Assembly: GCF_009674825.1 (NCBI RefSeq)
Contig: NZ_WKJH01000001.1
Coordinates: 186,001-250,000, forward strand
Direction of reading: 5' to 3'
DNA from: Maribacter luteus
GTDB taxonomy: Bacteria; Bacteroidota; Bacteroidia; Flavobacteriales; Flavobacteriaceae
DNA: 64,000 bases
Under the pieces are notes generated by a model. The model was not told the DNA's origin and made no database searches. It was given only the letters and a program-made list of their open reading frames with translations. Made by a program: the position numbers and the translations under genes. Position 1 is the stretch's first letter, and each line of letters opens with the position of its first letter. Shown here one piece after another: positions 54,392-63,306 of the stretch.

Positions 54392-56557
54392 TTATAGATT
54401 TGCTTTTATAAAATCGGTCATCTTAGTAAAAAGATGTATTCGGGTGTTCCCGCCATATATCCCGTGGTTCCTATCGGGATAAATAGCCCAATCGAACTGT
54501 TTGTTCGCCTGAACCAAAGCCTCGACCATGCGCATGGTATTCTGTACATGAACATTATCGTCCCCTGATCCATGGATCAATAAATATTTACCTTTCAGTA
54601 ATTCAGGATAGTTGAAAGGCGAATTATCGTCATAGCCACTTGCATTCTCTTGCGGAGTCTGCATGTAGCGCTCTGTATAAATCGTGTCATAAAACCTCCA
54701 TGACGTTACTGGGGCAACCGCAATGGCGGTTTCAAAAACATCGTTCCCCTTTAGGATGCAATTGGTAGACATAAAGCCACCATAGCTCCAACCCCAAATT
54801 CCCGTTCTATTTTCGTCAATGAATGAAAGTTCGCTTAATTTTTTAGCCGCTGCGATTTGGTCCTCTACTTCATATTTACCCAATTCCTTTTGGGTGATTT
54901 TCTTAAAATCCCTACCCTTGAATCCGGTTCCCCTACCATCTACACATGCGATAACATATCCTTCCGAAGCCAACATTTGGTGCCAAAAATCATTGGCCCC
55001 CATCCATCTATTAGCAACTTGCTGTGATCCCGGACCACTATATTGGAACATCAAAAGCGGATATTTCTTCGAAGCATCAAAATTTGATGGCTTTATCATG
55101 TACATATTCAGGTCATTGCCATTGATCGCCAACGTTGAAAATTCTTTTGGGGAAGCATCATACCCCTTTAACATATCGGCCAGTGCCCTGTTATCCTTTA
55201 TATCTTTCAACTTTTCACCGGTCAAAGCCTTGTGTAAAGTAAAACGATAGGGTGTTGCTGCGCTGGAAAAGGTATTTATGAAGTAAGAGAAATCGGCACT
55301 GAAAGATGCTGCATTCGTTCCCGTTTCGGCAGCAAGCGCCTTTTTCTTTTTGCCATTGCTCTCTATACTGTAAACCCCTCGGTTAATAGAGCCATTCTCG
55401 GTAGACTGGTAATAGATCTTATCCTCATTCTGGTCGTAACCGTAATAATCGGTGACTTCCCATTTCCCTTTGGTAATTTGGTTCATCATTTCCCCATCAG
55501 GGTTATAGAGGTACAAATGATTATAGCCGTCCCTCTCACTTGACCAAATAAAACTGTCATCGGCCATAAAGGTTAGGTTGTCATTAATATCCACATAGGC
55601 TTCATCCTTTTCTTCCAACAAAACGTTCACCGAACCGCTCTTTGCATTTACGGCATATAATTTTAAATGGTTCTGATGCCTATTGAGAGTCGTTACACTT
55701 AAATAATCGGCATTGTTCATCCATTTGATACGCGGAATATAATAAGGATCCCCTAAATCTATTTTTGTCGTGTTCCGGGAAGACACATCGAACATATGCA
55801 AGGACACCAAGGCATTGTTCTCCCCCGCCTTTGGGTATTTGAAAACATATTGGTACTGATATAGGTCTTTACCGTAGAAATCCATGGAAAACTCAGGAAC
55901 ATTGGTCTCATCAAAACGAAGAAATGCAATTTTCGTCCCGTCGGAATTCCATGCAAAAGCCCTGACGAAAGCAAATTCCTCTTCATAGACCCAATCGGTA
56001 ATCCCATTAATTACTTTATTTGATTCCCCATCGTTGGTAATTTGACTTGTTTCACCACTTTCGATATTGAAAATATAAAGATTATTGGCCCTGACATAAG
56101 CTATCTGACGACCATCCGGAGAAAGTAAAGGTTCCTGTATTTTCTCGTTGGACACCTTTACTGCAGATTTTGAAGCTATATCATAAACATAATAAATCCC
56201 CAATTTCGAATGTCTGTAAATGGGTTCCAGATCAGTTGCCAAAAGCACCTTACTTTCGTCCTCACTAAAACTATAAGAGCTAAAACCCGGAATGGCTTCA
56301 CTATCGTTTGAACTAAGAATGGTTTCAACCTTTTCCAAGGTAGCATAATCGTATTTATCTATGCTGGAAGAATTATTACCCCTATTATAATTCAGCAAGG
56401 TATATTGCTCTCCGTTTTTCATTGACCGAAGCACTTCCATGCTATTGGTCCTAAAAGTTCCTCGATATATTTCTTCAATAGTGATTTTCTTCCCTTGTGC
56501 AAATGTAATGGCAACAAAACCAACCATTAGCAACAAGAGCATATGACGTTTATTCAT
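54392..56557 (-). CDS. Dipeptidyl-peptidase IV-like S9 serine peptidase
   Basis: I use the ATG giving MNKRHMLLLLMVGFVAITFAQ, a proper signal peptide; a TTG seven codons earlier overlaps a promoter box. The 721-residue protein has an N-terminal beta-propeller (DPPIV_N, about 40-480) and an alpha/beta-hydrolase domain. The nucleophile Ser is in WGWSYGGFMSTN, the Asp in HGSGDDNVHVQN and the His in DRNHGIYGG. The double-Glu motif that fixes the peptide N-terminus in DPP IV is visible in DWVYEEEFAFVRAF. It should release N-terminal dipeptides (often Xaa-Pro) in the periplasm, feeding the two POT transporters downstream. Confidence 0.95.
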   Translation of the reverse strand: MNKRHMLLLLMVGFVAITFAQGKKITIEEIYRGTFRTNSMEVLRSMKNGEQYTLLNYNRGNNSSSIDKYDYATLEKVETILSSNDSEAIPGFSSYSFSEDESKVLLATDLEPIYRHSKLGIYYVYDIASKSAVKVSNEKIQEPLLSPDGRQIAYVRANNLYIFNIESGETSQITNDGESNKVINGITDWVYEEEFAFVRAFAWNSDGTKIAFLRFDETNVPEFSMDFYGKDLYQYQYVFKYPKAGENNALVSLHMFDVSSRNTTKIDLGDPYYIPRIKWMNNADYLSVTTLNRHQNHLKLYAVNAKSGSVNVLLEEKDEAYVDINDNLTFMADDSFIWSSERDGYNHLYLYNPDGEMMNQITKGKWEVTDYYGYDQNEDKIYYQSTENGSINRGVYSIESNGKKKKALAAETGTNAASFSADFSYFINTFSSAATPYRFTLHKALTGEKLKDIKDNRALADMLKGYDASPKEFSTLAINGNDLNMYMIKPSNFDASKKYPLLMFQYSGPGSQQVANRWMGANDFWHQMLASEGYVIACVDGRGTGFKGRDFKKITQKELGKYEVEDQIAAAKKLSELSFIDENRTGIWGWSYGGFMSTNCILKGNDVFETAIAVAPVTSWRFYDTIYTERYMQTPQENASGYDDNSPFNYPELLKGKYLLIHGSGDDNVHVQNTMRMVEALVQANKQFDWAIYPDRNHGIYGGNTRIHLFTKMTDFIKANL

Positions 56558-56575
56558 CTTTTTTGGGATAGGTGA

Positions 56576-56583
56576 CAAAAATA
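56576..56583 (-). promoter_or_regulatory. -7 promoter box of the peptidase-POT-POT unit
   Basis: The minus strand reads TATTTTTG (TAnnTTTG), 18 bp before the ATG at 56557. Confidence 0.5.
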
Positions 56584-56712
56584 GGTCAAGTTTAGTGAAT
56601 ATTTTACAATTAATTAAACTTTAAGACCAAAAACCAATGGGTTTCAAAGGGTTTTCCCCGCTAATGTATATCGAGGTAATGACTATCTTTACAGCCATAA
56701 ACAAAATTGAAC

Positions 56713-58035
56713 ATGACCGATCCTATTTTGGGCTTCTCAAAATTGTCTAAACAAGAAAAAATAGACTGGGTTGCCGAACAATATACCCATGACCCCGCCC
56801 AAACCAAGAAATTATTGCTACAATATTGGAACGCGGACACCACGTTGCAAAAGTTGCACGATGAGTTCATTGAAAACACCATTTCCAATTATTATCTTCC
56901 ACTGGGAATCGCACCGAATTTTCTTATCAATGATAAATTATACGCCATTCCCATGGCGATCGAAGAAAGTTCCGTGGTTGCCGCCGCTAGTAAAGCTGCC
57001 AAATTTTGGTTAAATCGTGGCGGATTCAAGACCAAGGTCCTGGCTACAGAAAAAATAGGTCAGGTACATTTCATGTATTCAGGTAATCCGGAACATTTAG
57101 AGGCTTTTTTTAAGAACGTAAAACCAAAACTAATAGAAGAAGCCAAGCCATTGACCGCAAATATGGAAAAAAGAGGTGGTGGCATTAGCAATATAGAACT
57201 CCGGAACAAGACCTCACAACTTAAGGATTATTATCAATTACACTGCACCTTTGAGACTTTGGATGCCATGGGCGCCAATTTCATTAACTCGTGCCTAGAA
57301 CAGTTCGCCAAGACGTTTGAGGTAGAAGCCGGGAAATCCCCATACTTTGAGAAAGAGGAAGGCCAAATCGAAATCGTAATGAGTATACTGTCCAACTACG
57401 TTCCAAATTGCTTGGTCCGGGCAGAAGTATCATGTTCTATAAACGAACTTACATTGAGCGAGGCGGTAAGTCCGGAGGAATTTGCCGAGAAAATGATTCG
57501 GGCCGTTGCCATAGCCAATGTTGAACCACACCGGGCGGTTACCCACAACAAAGGTATAATGAACGGGATAGATGCCGTAGTTTTGGCCACAGGAAATGAT
57601 TTTAGGGCCGTTGAAGCAGGCGTACACGCTTATGCAGCCAAAGAAGGAAACTACAGGAGCCTAACCCATGCATCATTGGAAGATGGTATTTTCAAGTTTT
57701 GGATTGAATTACCCTTGGCATTGGGAACTATCGGAGGTTTAACGAACCTTCACCCCTTGGTGAAATTGGCTATGGAAATACTTCATAAACCATCGGCCGA
57801 GGAGCTTATGCAGATTGTTGCCGTTGCTGGGCTCGCACAGAATTTCGCAGCGGTAAGTTCACTTGTTACGACAGGAATACAGGAAGGCCATATGAAAATG
57901 CACTTGTTGAATATCCTGAACCAATTAGGAGCGACAGAAATTGAAAAAAACAAGATTGTGGACTATTTTAAGAACCATACCGTTACCCATAGCTCCGTTG
58001 TTGCCGAATTCAACAAATTAAGGGGCACAAGATGA
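56713..58035 (+). CDS. Hydroxymethylglutaryl-CoA reductase (class II)
   Basis: I use the ATG giving MTDPILGFSKLSK, not a TTG two codons earlier. The 440-residue enzyme converts HMG-CoA to mevalonate, the committed step of the mevalonate route to isoprenoids used by flavobacteria. Motifs are PMAIEESSVVAAASKAAKFW (substrate-binding Glu), DAMGANFINSCLEQ, HNKGIMNGIDAVVLATGNDFRAVEAG (catalytic Lys-Asn) and LALGTIGGLTNLHP. It overlaps the GHMP kinase gene by 4 bases (ATGA). The class II form is often labelled degradative, but here context points to synthesis. Confidence 0.94.
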   Translation: MTDPILGFSKLSKQEKIDWVAEQYTHDPAQTKKLLLQYWNADTTLQKLHDEFIENTISNYYLPLGIAPNFLINDKLYAIPMAIEESSVVAAASKAAKFWLNRGGFKTKVLATEKIGQVHFMYSGNPEHLEAFFKNVKPKLIEEAKPLTANMEKRGGGISNIELRNKTSQLKDYYQLHCTFETLDAMGANFINSCLEQFAKTFEVEAGKSPYFEKEEGQIEIVMSILSNYVPNCLVRAEVSCSINELTLSEAVSPEEFAEKMIRAVAIANVEPHRAVTHNKGIMNGIDAVVLATGNDFRAVEAGVHAYAAKEGNYRSLTHASLEDGIFKFWIELPLALGTIGGLTNLHPLVKLAMEILHKPSAEELMQIVAVAGLAQNFAAVSSLVTTGIQEGHMKMHLLNILNQLGATEIEKNKIVDYFKNHTVTHSSVVAEFNKLRGTR

Positions 58036-58943
58036 AACATTCTTTCTACAGTAATGGCAAGTTATTGCTATCCGCGGAGTACGCTGTTCTTGACGGTGCC
58101 AAAGCGCTTGCCTTACCTACAAAATACGGTCAGTTTTTAACCGTGGAGGAGTTTGCCGATTCAAAATATCTGTCATGGAAGAGTTTGGACAATGAAAAAA
58201 ATATTTGGTTCCAAGCTGTTTTCGATTTGAAATCAATGACCACAATTTCTTCCTCCAACACTGAAATCTCGGATACCGCCCTTAAAATCCTCCAGTCCGC
58301 ATTGTCTATAAACCCCAATTTTATAAATAATGACCAAGGATACAAACTAACAACACGCTTGACTTTTCCTAAAGATTGGGGCCTTGGATCATCTAGCACC
58401 TTGATAAACAACATTGCGCAATGGGCCGAAATTGATCCTTACCAATTATTGAAAGATACTTTTGGAGGAAGCGGTTATGACATTGCATGTGCACAGCACA
58501 ATACTCCGATAACCTACAAATTGATTGAAGGCATTCCCACAGTAGAAGAAGTAACATTTAACCCAGCGTTTAAAGATCAACTTTACTTTATCTATCTCAA
58601 TAAAAAACAAAACAGTAGGGAAGGTATTTCTAGTTATAGAAAACAAGAATTCGACACCAAAGAACTCATTCGTGTCATCGACGATTTAACGTCTAAAATG
58701 ATTTCCTGTTCAAACATCAATACTTTTGAAATAGTATTGCAACTTCATGAATCGGCCATATCACAAACACTCGGTATACCGACGGTAAAAAGCGAACTTT
58801 TTCCGGATTACCCACAAGCCATCAAAAGTCTTGGGGCATGGGGAGGTGATTTTATCATGGTCGTAGGCAATTCAAAATCTATGGATTATTTTCGGAAAAA
58901 AGGATATGAAACCATCATCCCTTATTCTGAAATGATTTTATAA
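58032..58943 (+). CDS. GHMP-family kinase, probably of the mevalonate pathway
   Basis: The 303-residue kinase has the GHMP ATP loop FPKDWGLGSSSTLINN (PxxxGLGSSA-like), an N-terminal substrate segment GKLLLSAEYAVLDGAKALALP, and GGSGYDIACAQHNTPI, the GYDIA signature of a Bacteroidota GHMP group. The C-terminal GxGGD-type loop reads LGAWGGDFIMVV. Coupling to HMG-CoA reductase by a 4-base overlap makes mevalonate or phosphomevalonate the probable substrate; which one cannot be decided here. Confidence 0.85.
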   Translation: MKHSFYSNGKLLLSAEYAVLDGAKALALPTKYGQFLTVEEFADSKYLSWKSLDNEKNIWFQAVFDLKSMTTISSSNTEISDTALKILQSALSINPNFINNDQGYKLTTRLTFPKDWGLGSSSTLINNIAQWAEIDPYQLLKDTFGGSGYDIACAQHNTPITYKLIEGIPTVEEVTFNPAFKDQLYFIYLNKKQNSREGISSYRKQEFDTKELIRVIDDLTSKMISCSNINTFEIVLQLHESAISQTLGIPTVKSELFPDYPQAIKSLGAWGGDFIMVVGNSKSMDYFRKKGYETIIPYSEMIL

Positions 58944-58975
58944 AAAAAGTCCCAACTAAAAGTTGGGACTTTTCA
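58943..58975. terminator. Bidirectional terminator between the GHMP kinase and ppiD genes
   Basis: A 12-bp stem (AAAAGTCCCAAC / GTTGGGACTTTT) with a 5-base loop is flanked by A and T tracts on both sides. Confidence 0.9.
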
Positions 58976-58995
58976 TTTACCAAAGGTATGTTCTA

Positions 58996-61116
58996 TTAAT
59001 AAAATATACTTCTGTTATCTTCAACCTCCGCAGCTTCTTTCAACGCATTATAAACAGCTGAATTAACCCTAGCTGCATTGGACGTTTTTATTGAATTTGC
59101 GAATGTACTATAGTTCTCCAATTTAGGACCTTCTTGTTTATTGGTCACTGAAATAAGAAAAACGCCACTTTCACCTATAATGAAATCGGAACTGTCACCA
59201 ACGTTCATTGCAAACGCGGTACCAACAACAGCAGGCTCACGTCCCGCACCCGGAATGGTAGGTGCTTTTACGGTCAATGCGGAAGCATTGGAAACGGACA
59301 CGGAATTATCCTTGGCCACATCTTCCATTGACTTACCTTTATTGGCAGCAATTAATTGTTTGGCTTTTCTTTCTTTTCTTAAAATAGGCAATACGGTTGT
59401 AGAGGCATCTTCAACAGATTGCAACCCTTCCTCATATTTACCGGTCATTTGGGCAATAACATAGCCGTTGTTCACACTGAACCTTTTGACATTACCAACT
59501 TCGGTATCTTCTTTAAATGCCCATTGAACAATACTTCTTTGGGTACTAAGACCAGGTAAATTCTCATCCATAGCCTTTATTTTGTTCACAGGACGAACTT
59601 CATATTTATTTTCCTTGGCCAAATCAACAAATTCCTTTTCTCCGGAAATGGCATCCATTTCAAACTTGGTGGCATCTTGGAACAATGTGTTAATGGTAGC
59701 TTCGGATGGCTCAATTTCCCTTGCCAAAGTTGCAATTTTATATACATCCTGTTTGTCATCGATCTTAATGACATGGTACCCAAACTCGGTTTCTACAAGG
59801 CCAATGGTCCCTACTTTGTTCCCAAAGACGAAATCATTGAAATCGGCGACCATTGCACCTTCTTGGAAATATCCTAAATCACCTCCGTTAGGAGCTGAAG
59901 GTCCGTCAGAATTGTCACGGGCCAACTGCACGAATACCGTACCATCTTTCTTGGCTTCGGCCAAAAGTTCCTTGGCCTTTGCCTCTGCCTCTTCTTTAGT
60001 TCTTGTAACGTTCGCACCAGCTCTTTCCCCACCTTTCCAGGATATTAAAATATGACTGGCCTTAGCGGAACCATTCTCTTTTTTATCGACCATCTTAGAT
60101 ACCTTAAAATAGTTTCCATCCCTGTAAGGACCGAATATTTCTCCAATTTTCAAAGTAACCAAAGTATCTGCGAAACTAGTTGGCAAATCCTTCTTGGCCC
60201 TATAAATCGTATCATATTTTATATCTGACTTTCGATCCAGAAAATCTACCAAGTCCTTGGTATTTCTAAATCCGGCAATAGTGTCCATTCTATCGGTAGC
60301 TTCACGATACTCAACGGTATCATCCAACAACTTAATGGTTTCTTCCTTTACAGCGTTAACATCATCAACTGAAGCTTTCTCCTCGAAATAAACATATTGG
60401 ATATCCCGGGCATTCTCTTGTTTGAACTCCTCTTTGTGATCGTTTATATAGGATTGTATTTCGCTTTTGGTAATACTTATGGTACTATCCGCGATAGAAG
60501 TATATGGCAACCTTACATATTTGATATCAACCTTATCATTCGCCAATTTATAATCCAACTCGCCTTCTTTCAACGTTGCCCCTACACCGGCCTTCACCAA
60601 ATTGAAATAAGTTTGTTGTTTGGCATTTTGAATGATCGACTGTTCATCTTGTAACCATAGTTCATATTGAGAAGGGCTGTTCGCTCTTAAATCCGCAATA
60701 AAATCACGGAATTTACCTTCGTCGAAAATACCACTTTCATTCATGAATTGTGGATTTTGGCTGTATGCCGGAATCGTTTTGATGTAATTCATGATCTGAT
60801 CCCTTTCAATATCGATACCAAGATCCTCGAACTGCTGTGCTAGAATCGCGTTCCTAACTTCTTGTTCGTAAACTTGGTTCACCACCATCATTGATGATGC
60901 CGAAGACCCAAACCTGTTCTTCGCTACCTCGACCTTTCTTCTAAAATCGTTAATCGAGATTTCATCCCCATTAACTTCAGCGACCGAAGAACCAGTCTTA
61001 CCGCCTGAAAGATTATTCTTAGTAAACACTCCGGATATGACAAACGCAAAAAGCGCTAGACCTATGATCAATATCAATACGGTGGTTCTCTTTCTTATAT
61101 TCTCTAAAATCGCCAT
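58996..61116 (-). CDS. ppiD: Membrane-anchored peptidyl-prolyl isomerase, PpiD/SurA-like
   Basis: The 706-residue protein has one N-terminal transmembrane helix (about 12-31, VLILIIGLALFAFVISGVF) and a SurA_N-like chaperone region (GDEISINDFRRKVEVAKNRF). The parvulin PPIase domain (about 345-460) has ASHILISW, FVQLARDNSDGPSAPNGGDLGYFQEGAMVADFNDFVFGNKVGTIGLVETEFGYHVIKI. It assists folding of secreted proteins leaving SecYEG. It is the last gene of the minus-strand run that starts beyond the right edge. Confidence 0.93.
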   Translation of the reverse strand: MAILENIRKRTTVLILIIGLALFAFVISGVFTKNNLSGGKTGSSVAEVNGDEISINDFRRKVEVAKNRFGSSASSMMVVNQVYEQEVRNAILAQQFEDLGIDIERDQIMNYIKTIPAYSQNPQFMNESGIFDEGKFRDFIADLRANSPSQYELWLQDEQSIIQNAKQQTYFNLVKAGVGATLKEGELDYKLANDKVDIKYVRLPYTSIADSTISITKSEIQSYINDHKEEFKQENARDIQYVYFEEKASVDDVNAVKEETIKLLDDTVEYREATDRMDTIAGFRNTKDLVDFLDRKSDIKYDTIYRAKKDLPTSFADTLVTLKIGEIFGPYRDGNYFKVSKMVDKKENGSAKASHILISWKGGERAGANVTRTKEEAEAKAKELLAEAKKDGTVFVQLARDNSDGPSAPNGGDLGYFQEGAMVADFNDFVFGNKVGTIGLVETEFGYHVIKIDDKQDVYKIATLAREIEPSEATINTLFQDATKFEMDAISGEKEFVDLAKENKYEVRPVNKIKAMDENLPGLSTQRSIVQWAFKEDTEVGNVKRFSVNNGYVIAQMTGKYEEGLQSVEDASTTVLPILRKERKAKQLIAANKGKSMEDVAKDNSVSVSNASALTVKAPTIPGAGREPAVVGTAFAMNVGDSSDFIIGESGVFLISVTNKQEGPKLENYSTFANSIKTSNAARVNSAVYNALKEAAEVEDNRSIFY

Positions 61117-61208
61117 TATATGGTATGTTTAAAATCAGTTTGCGAAATTACCATTTTCTTTTGAAATATTAAAAAGTAAAACGGGCTTAAAACTTGCTTA
61201 CTAGACGT

Positions 61209-62498
61209 TTATTCATCATCTAAGACAACTAGCTTCAACAAATCTATTTTTGTGTTTGAAACTTCCAAAACGGTAAACTGGAATTTTCCGATTTTAATTT
61301 CGGCATCCTTTTCGGGTATTTCGCCCGTTACGTTGACAAGAAGACCTCCTAAAGTTTCATATTCATCGTTTTCAGGTAGTTCCAATTTGTAATTTTCGTT
61401 GATATAATCGACCTCTAACCGAGCGGAAAATTTATAACTTTTCTCATCTAGTTGCTCTTCGATCAAATCAGTGGAATCATGCTCATCCTCAATTTCGCCG
61501 AACAGCTCTTCTACGATATCCTCTACTGTCATTAAACCTGACGTTCCCCCATATTCATCCAAAACTACCGCGATGCTCTTTCGTTTTTTGGTCAGAACAT
61601 TCAAGATATCATGAATAAGCATAGTCTCCGGAACAAACTCTACCGGTCTAAGAATACTTTTTATGGTCTTAGGCTTTTTAAACAATTCGTAAGAATGCAC
61701 ATAACCTATGATATTATCTATAGTATCCTTATAGATCAATATTTTCGAATATCCTGTTTCCGTAAACAATTTTGCCAGGTTTTTTGTAGTCTCATGAAGT
61801 TCCACGGCAGCAATCTCGGTCCTTGGCACCATAACCTCCCTTGCTTTAACCAGCGTAAACTCTAAAGCATTTTGAAAAATCTGGATTTCGGAATCTATCA
61901 CGTCTTCCTCTTCTATACTACCCATTTGTTCATTAATATAATCCCCAAGCTCAACTTTACTAAACACAAGCTGGGTCTCATCACCATCAGTCTTGAAAAA
62001 AGTCTTTAAGATAATATCCGAAAGTTTGATCACGAACTCAGAAATGACAGAGAAAAGAAGATAGAAAATATATGCAGGCACTGCCAAGATCTTCAACAAG
62101 CTGTTGGCATATATCTGGAACAGGACTTTCGGCAAAAACTCAGCCGTGATCAATATGATCAATGTTGAAATAACGGTTTGTGTAAACAAACTGAAATCGG
62201 TTAGGATCAGGTGCAAAAATCGATTTTGGATCGGCAAAAGCCCTACGAACCAATTCATAAGCAATTCGCCCATGAACAAGCCATAGATGACCAAGGCAAT
62301 ATTATTCCCGATCAACATTGTTGCTATAAACTTGGAAGGCCTTTTTGTAAGGCGCGAAAGCACCTTTGCCAAAAAATCATCTTGCTTTTTTTCAATCTCA
62401 ATATGAATTTTATTGGCTGAAATAAAAGCGATTTCCATGCCCGAAAAGAAGGCCGAAAACACCAAGGAAAGTATTATTATGACAATGGAGGTCTCCAT
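61209..62498 (-). CDS. CNNM/CorC (hemolysin C-like) membrane protein with CBS pair
   Basis: The 429-residue protein has an N-terminal DUF21/CNNM membrane domain with about four helices (IIILSLVFSAFFSGMEIAFISANK first), two CBS domains (about 195-330; VMVPRTEIAAVE, VVLDEYGGTSGLMTVEDIVEELFGEIEDEHD) and a C-terminal CorC_HlyC domain. Members are implicated in Mg2+ or Co2+ efflux and were historically called hemolysins. GldE of flavobacteria has the same architecture, but the gldD neighbour is missing here, so I do not call it gldE. Confidence 0.9.
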   Translation of the reverse strand: METSIVIIILSLVFSAFFSGMEIAFISANKIHIEIEKKQDDFLAKVLSRLTKRPSKFIATMLIGNNIALVIYGLFMGELLMNWFVGLLPIQNRFLHLILTDFSLFTQTVISTLIILITAEFLPKVLFQIYANSLLKILAVPAYIFYLLFSVISEFVIKLSDIILKTFFKTDGDETQLVFSKVELGDYINEQMGSIEEEDVIDSEIQIFQNALEFTLVKAREVMVPRTEIAAVELHETTKNLAKLFTETGYSKILIYKDTIDNIIGYVHSYELFKKPKTIKSILRPVEFVPETMLIHDILNVLTKKRKSIAVVLDEYGGTSGLMTVEDIVEELFGEIEDEHDSTDLIEEQLDEKSYKFSARLEVDYINENYKLELPENDEYETLGGLLVNVTGEIPEKDAEIKIGKFQFTVLEVSNTKIDLLKLVVLDDE

Positions 62499-62503
62499 TT
62501 CTA

Positions 62504-62704
62504 CTATTGGTTATCCTTTTTTCGATTCTCGAATTTCTTTCGATAATTTCTCCTGAAAGCGAACATGGCAATGGAGACGATGGCAAAAAATATGAATATA
62601 TAAGTGCCCTCCCTATTGGTATTCCAATCTGTAAAAATCCGGTAAAGTGAAAAAATAGCTACAACCAAGTACAAGTACTCTGTATATCTTAAAATCTTAA
62701 TCAT
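62504..62704 (-). CDS. Small hypothetical membrane protein (66 aa)
   Basis: The protein has two hydrophobic segments (YLYLVVAIFSLYRIF and YIFIFFAIVSIAMFAF) and a strongly basic tail (RRNYRKKFENRKKDNQ), suggesting both ends are cytoplasmic. Its start overlaps the end of lptC by 8 bases, and its end is 5 bp from the CNNM gene, so it is embedded in a translationally coupled run. No family is recognised. Confidence 0.75.
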   Translation of the reverse strand: MIKILRYTEYLYLVVAIFSLYRIFTDWNTNREGTYIFIFFAIVSIAMFAFRRNYRKKFENRKKDNQ

Positions 62705-63305
62705 TGCTTGCTTCTTTTATGGTCATAAGACCATAGGTTCTATGTGCATTTAAAAAAGTAAAATCCTTATTGAAATCCATACCCTCGCCATCCATTACCG
62801 TACCTTCTTCAGGATTGGTGTATTTGAATTTATCTTGGGTAAAAGCCCATTCATTGGACTGATCATAATATAATCTCGGGGTTTCCAATTTTTTACCATC
62901 ATGGGTCTCCAATACGACATTGCCCCTTAAATCTATTAATCCCGTTGACGAATATCGAATGCAATAATCCGCGGTAATCCTGTTTTTATAATTGTTCTCA
63001 TCATAAATATCGACAACGATACCTTCTGGAAAGGTACGATAAGGGAATTCCAGATTTTCGTAATTTTCGGTAATAGGCCCTGATAATACAGATATGATCT
63101 TGGTAGTATCCTTATCCTCGTTTGCCATGACCTTATTGGCCTCGGAGTACATAAACGAAAAGTTTTCCGCAACTCCTTGGGGAAACACCAATGGCAAGGC
63201 CTCATCGCCGACCCTTTTATAGTTGTCCGCACAAGAAAAAAAAAGCATTGCCCCGGAAAATACCAGGGCAATGCTCTTAAGATTATATCCTAAAGGTTGT
63301 TTCAT
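62697..63305 (-). CDS. lptC: LPS export periplasmic protein LptC
   Basis: I use the ATG giving MKQPLGYNLKSIALVFSGAMLFFSC, one base after the preceding gene's stop codon. The 202-residue protein has a lipoprotein-like signal (FFSC, Cys25). LptC in E. coli is instead a single-span membrane protein; the Cys form is usual in Bacteroidota. The rest is the beta-jellyroll domain of the Lpt bridge (GIVVDIYDENNYKNRITADYCIRY, GLIDLRGNVVLETHDGKKLETPRLYYDQ). It hands LPS from LptBFG to LptA. Confidence 0.9.
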   Translation of the reverse strand: MKQPLGYNLKSIALVFSGAMLFFSCADNYKRVGDEALPLVFPQGVAENFSFMYSEANKVMANEDKDTTKIISVLSGPITENYENLEFPYRTFPEGIVVDIYDENNYKNRITADYCIRYSSTGLIDLRGNVVLETHDGKKLETPRLYYDQSNEWAFTQDKFKYTNPEEGTVMDGEGMDFNKDFTFLNAHRTYGLMTIKEASND

Positions 63306-63306
63306 C

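Noticed and set aside
61209-62498. Calling the CNNM/CorC gene gldE
   Set aside because: The architecture fits, but gldD and other gliding genes are not adjacent, and lptC and ppiD neighbours fit the generic paralogue.
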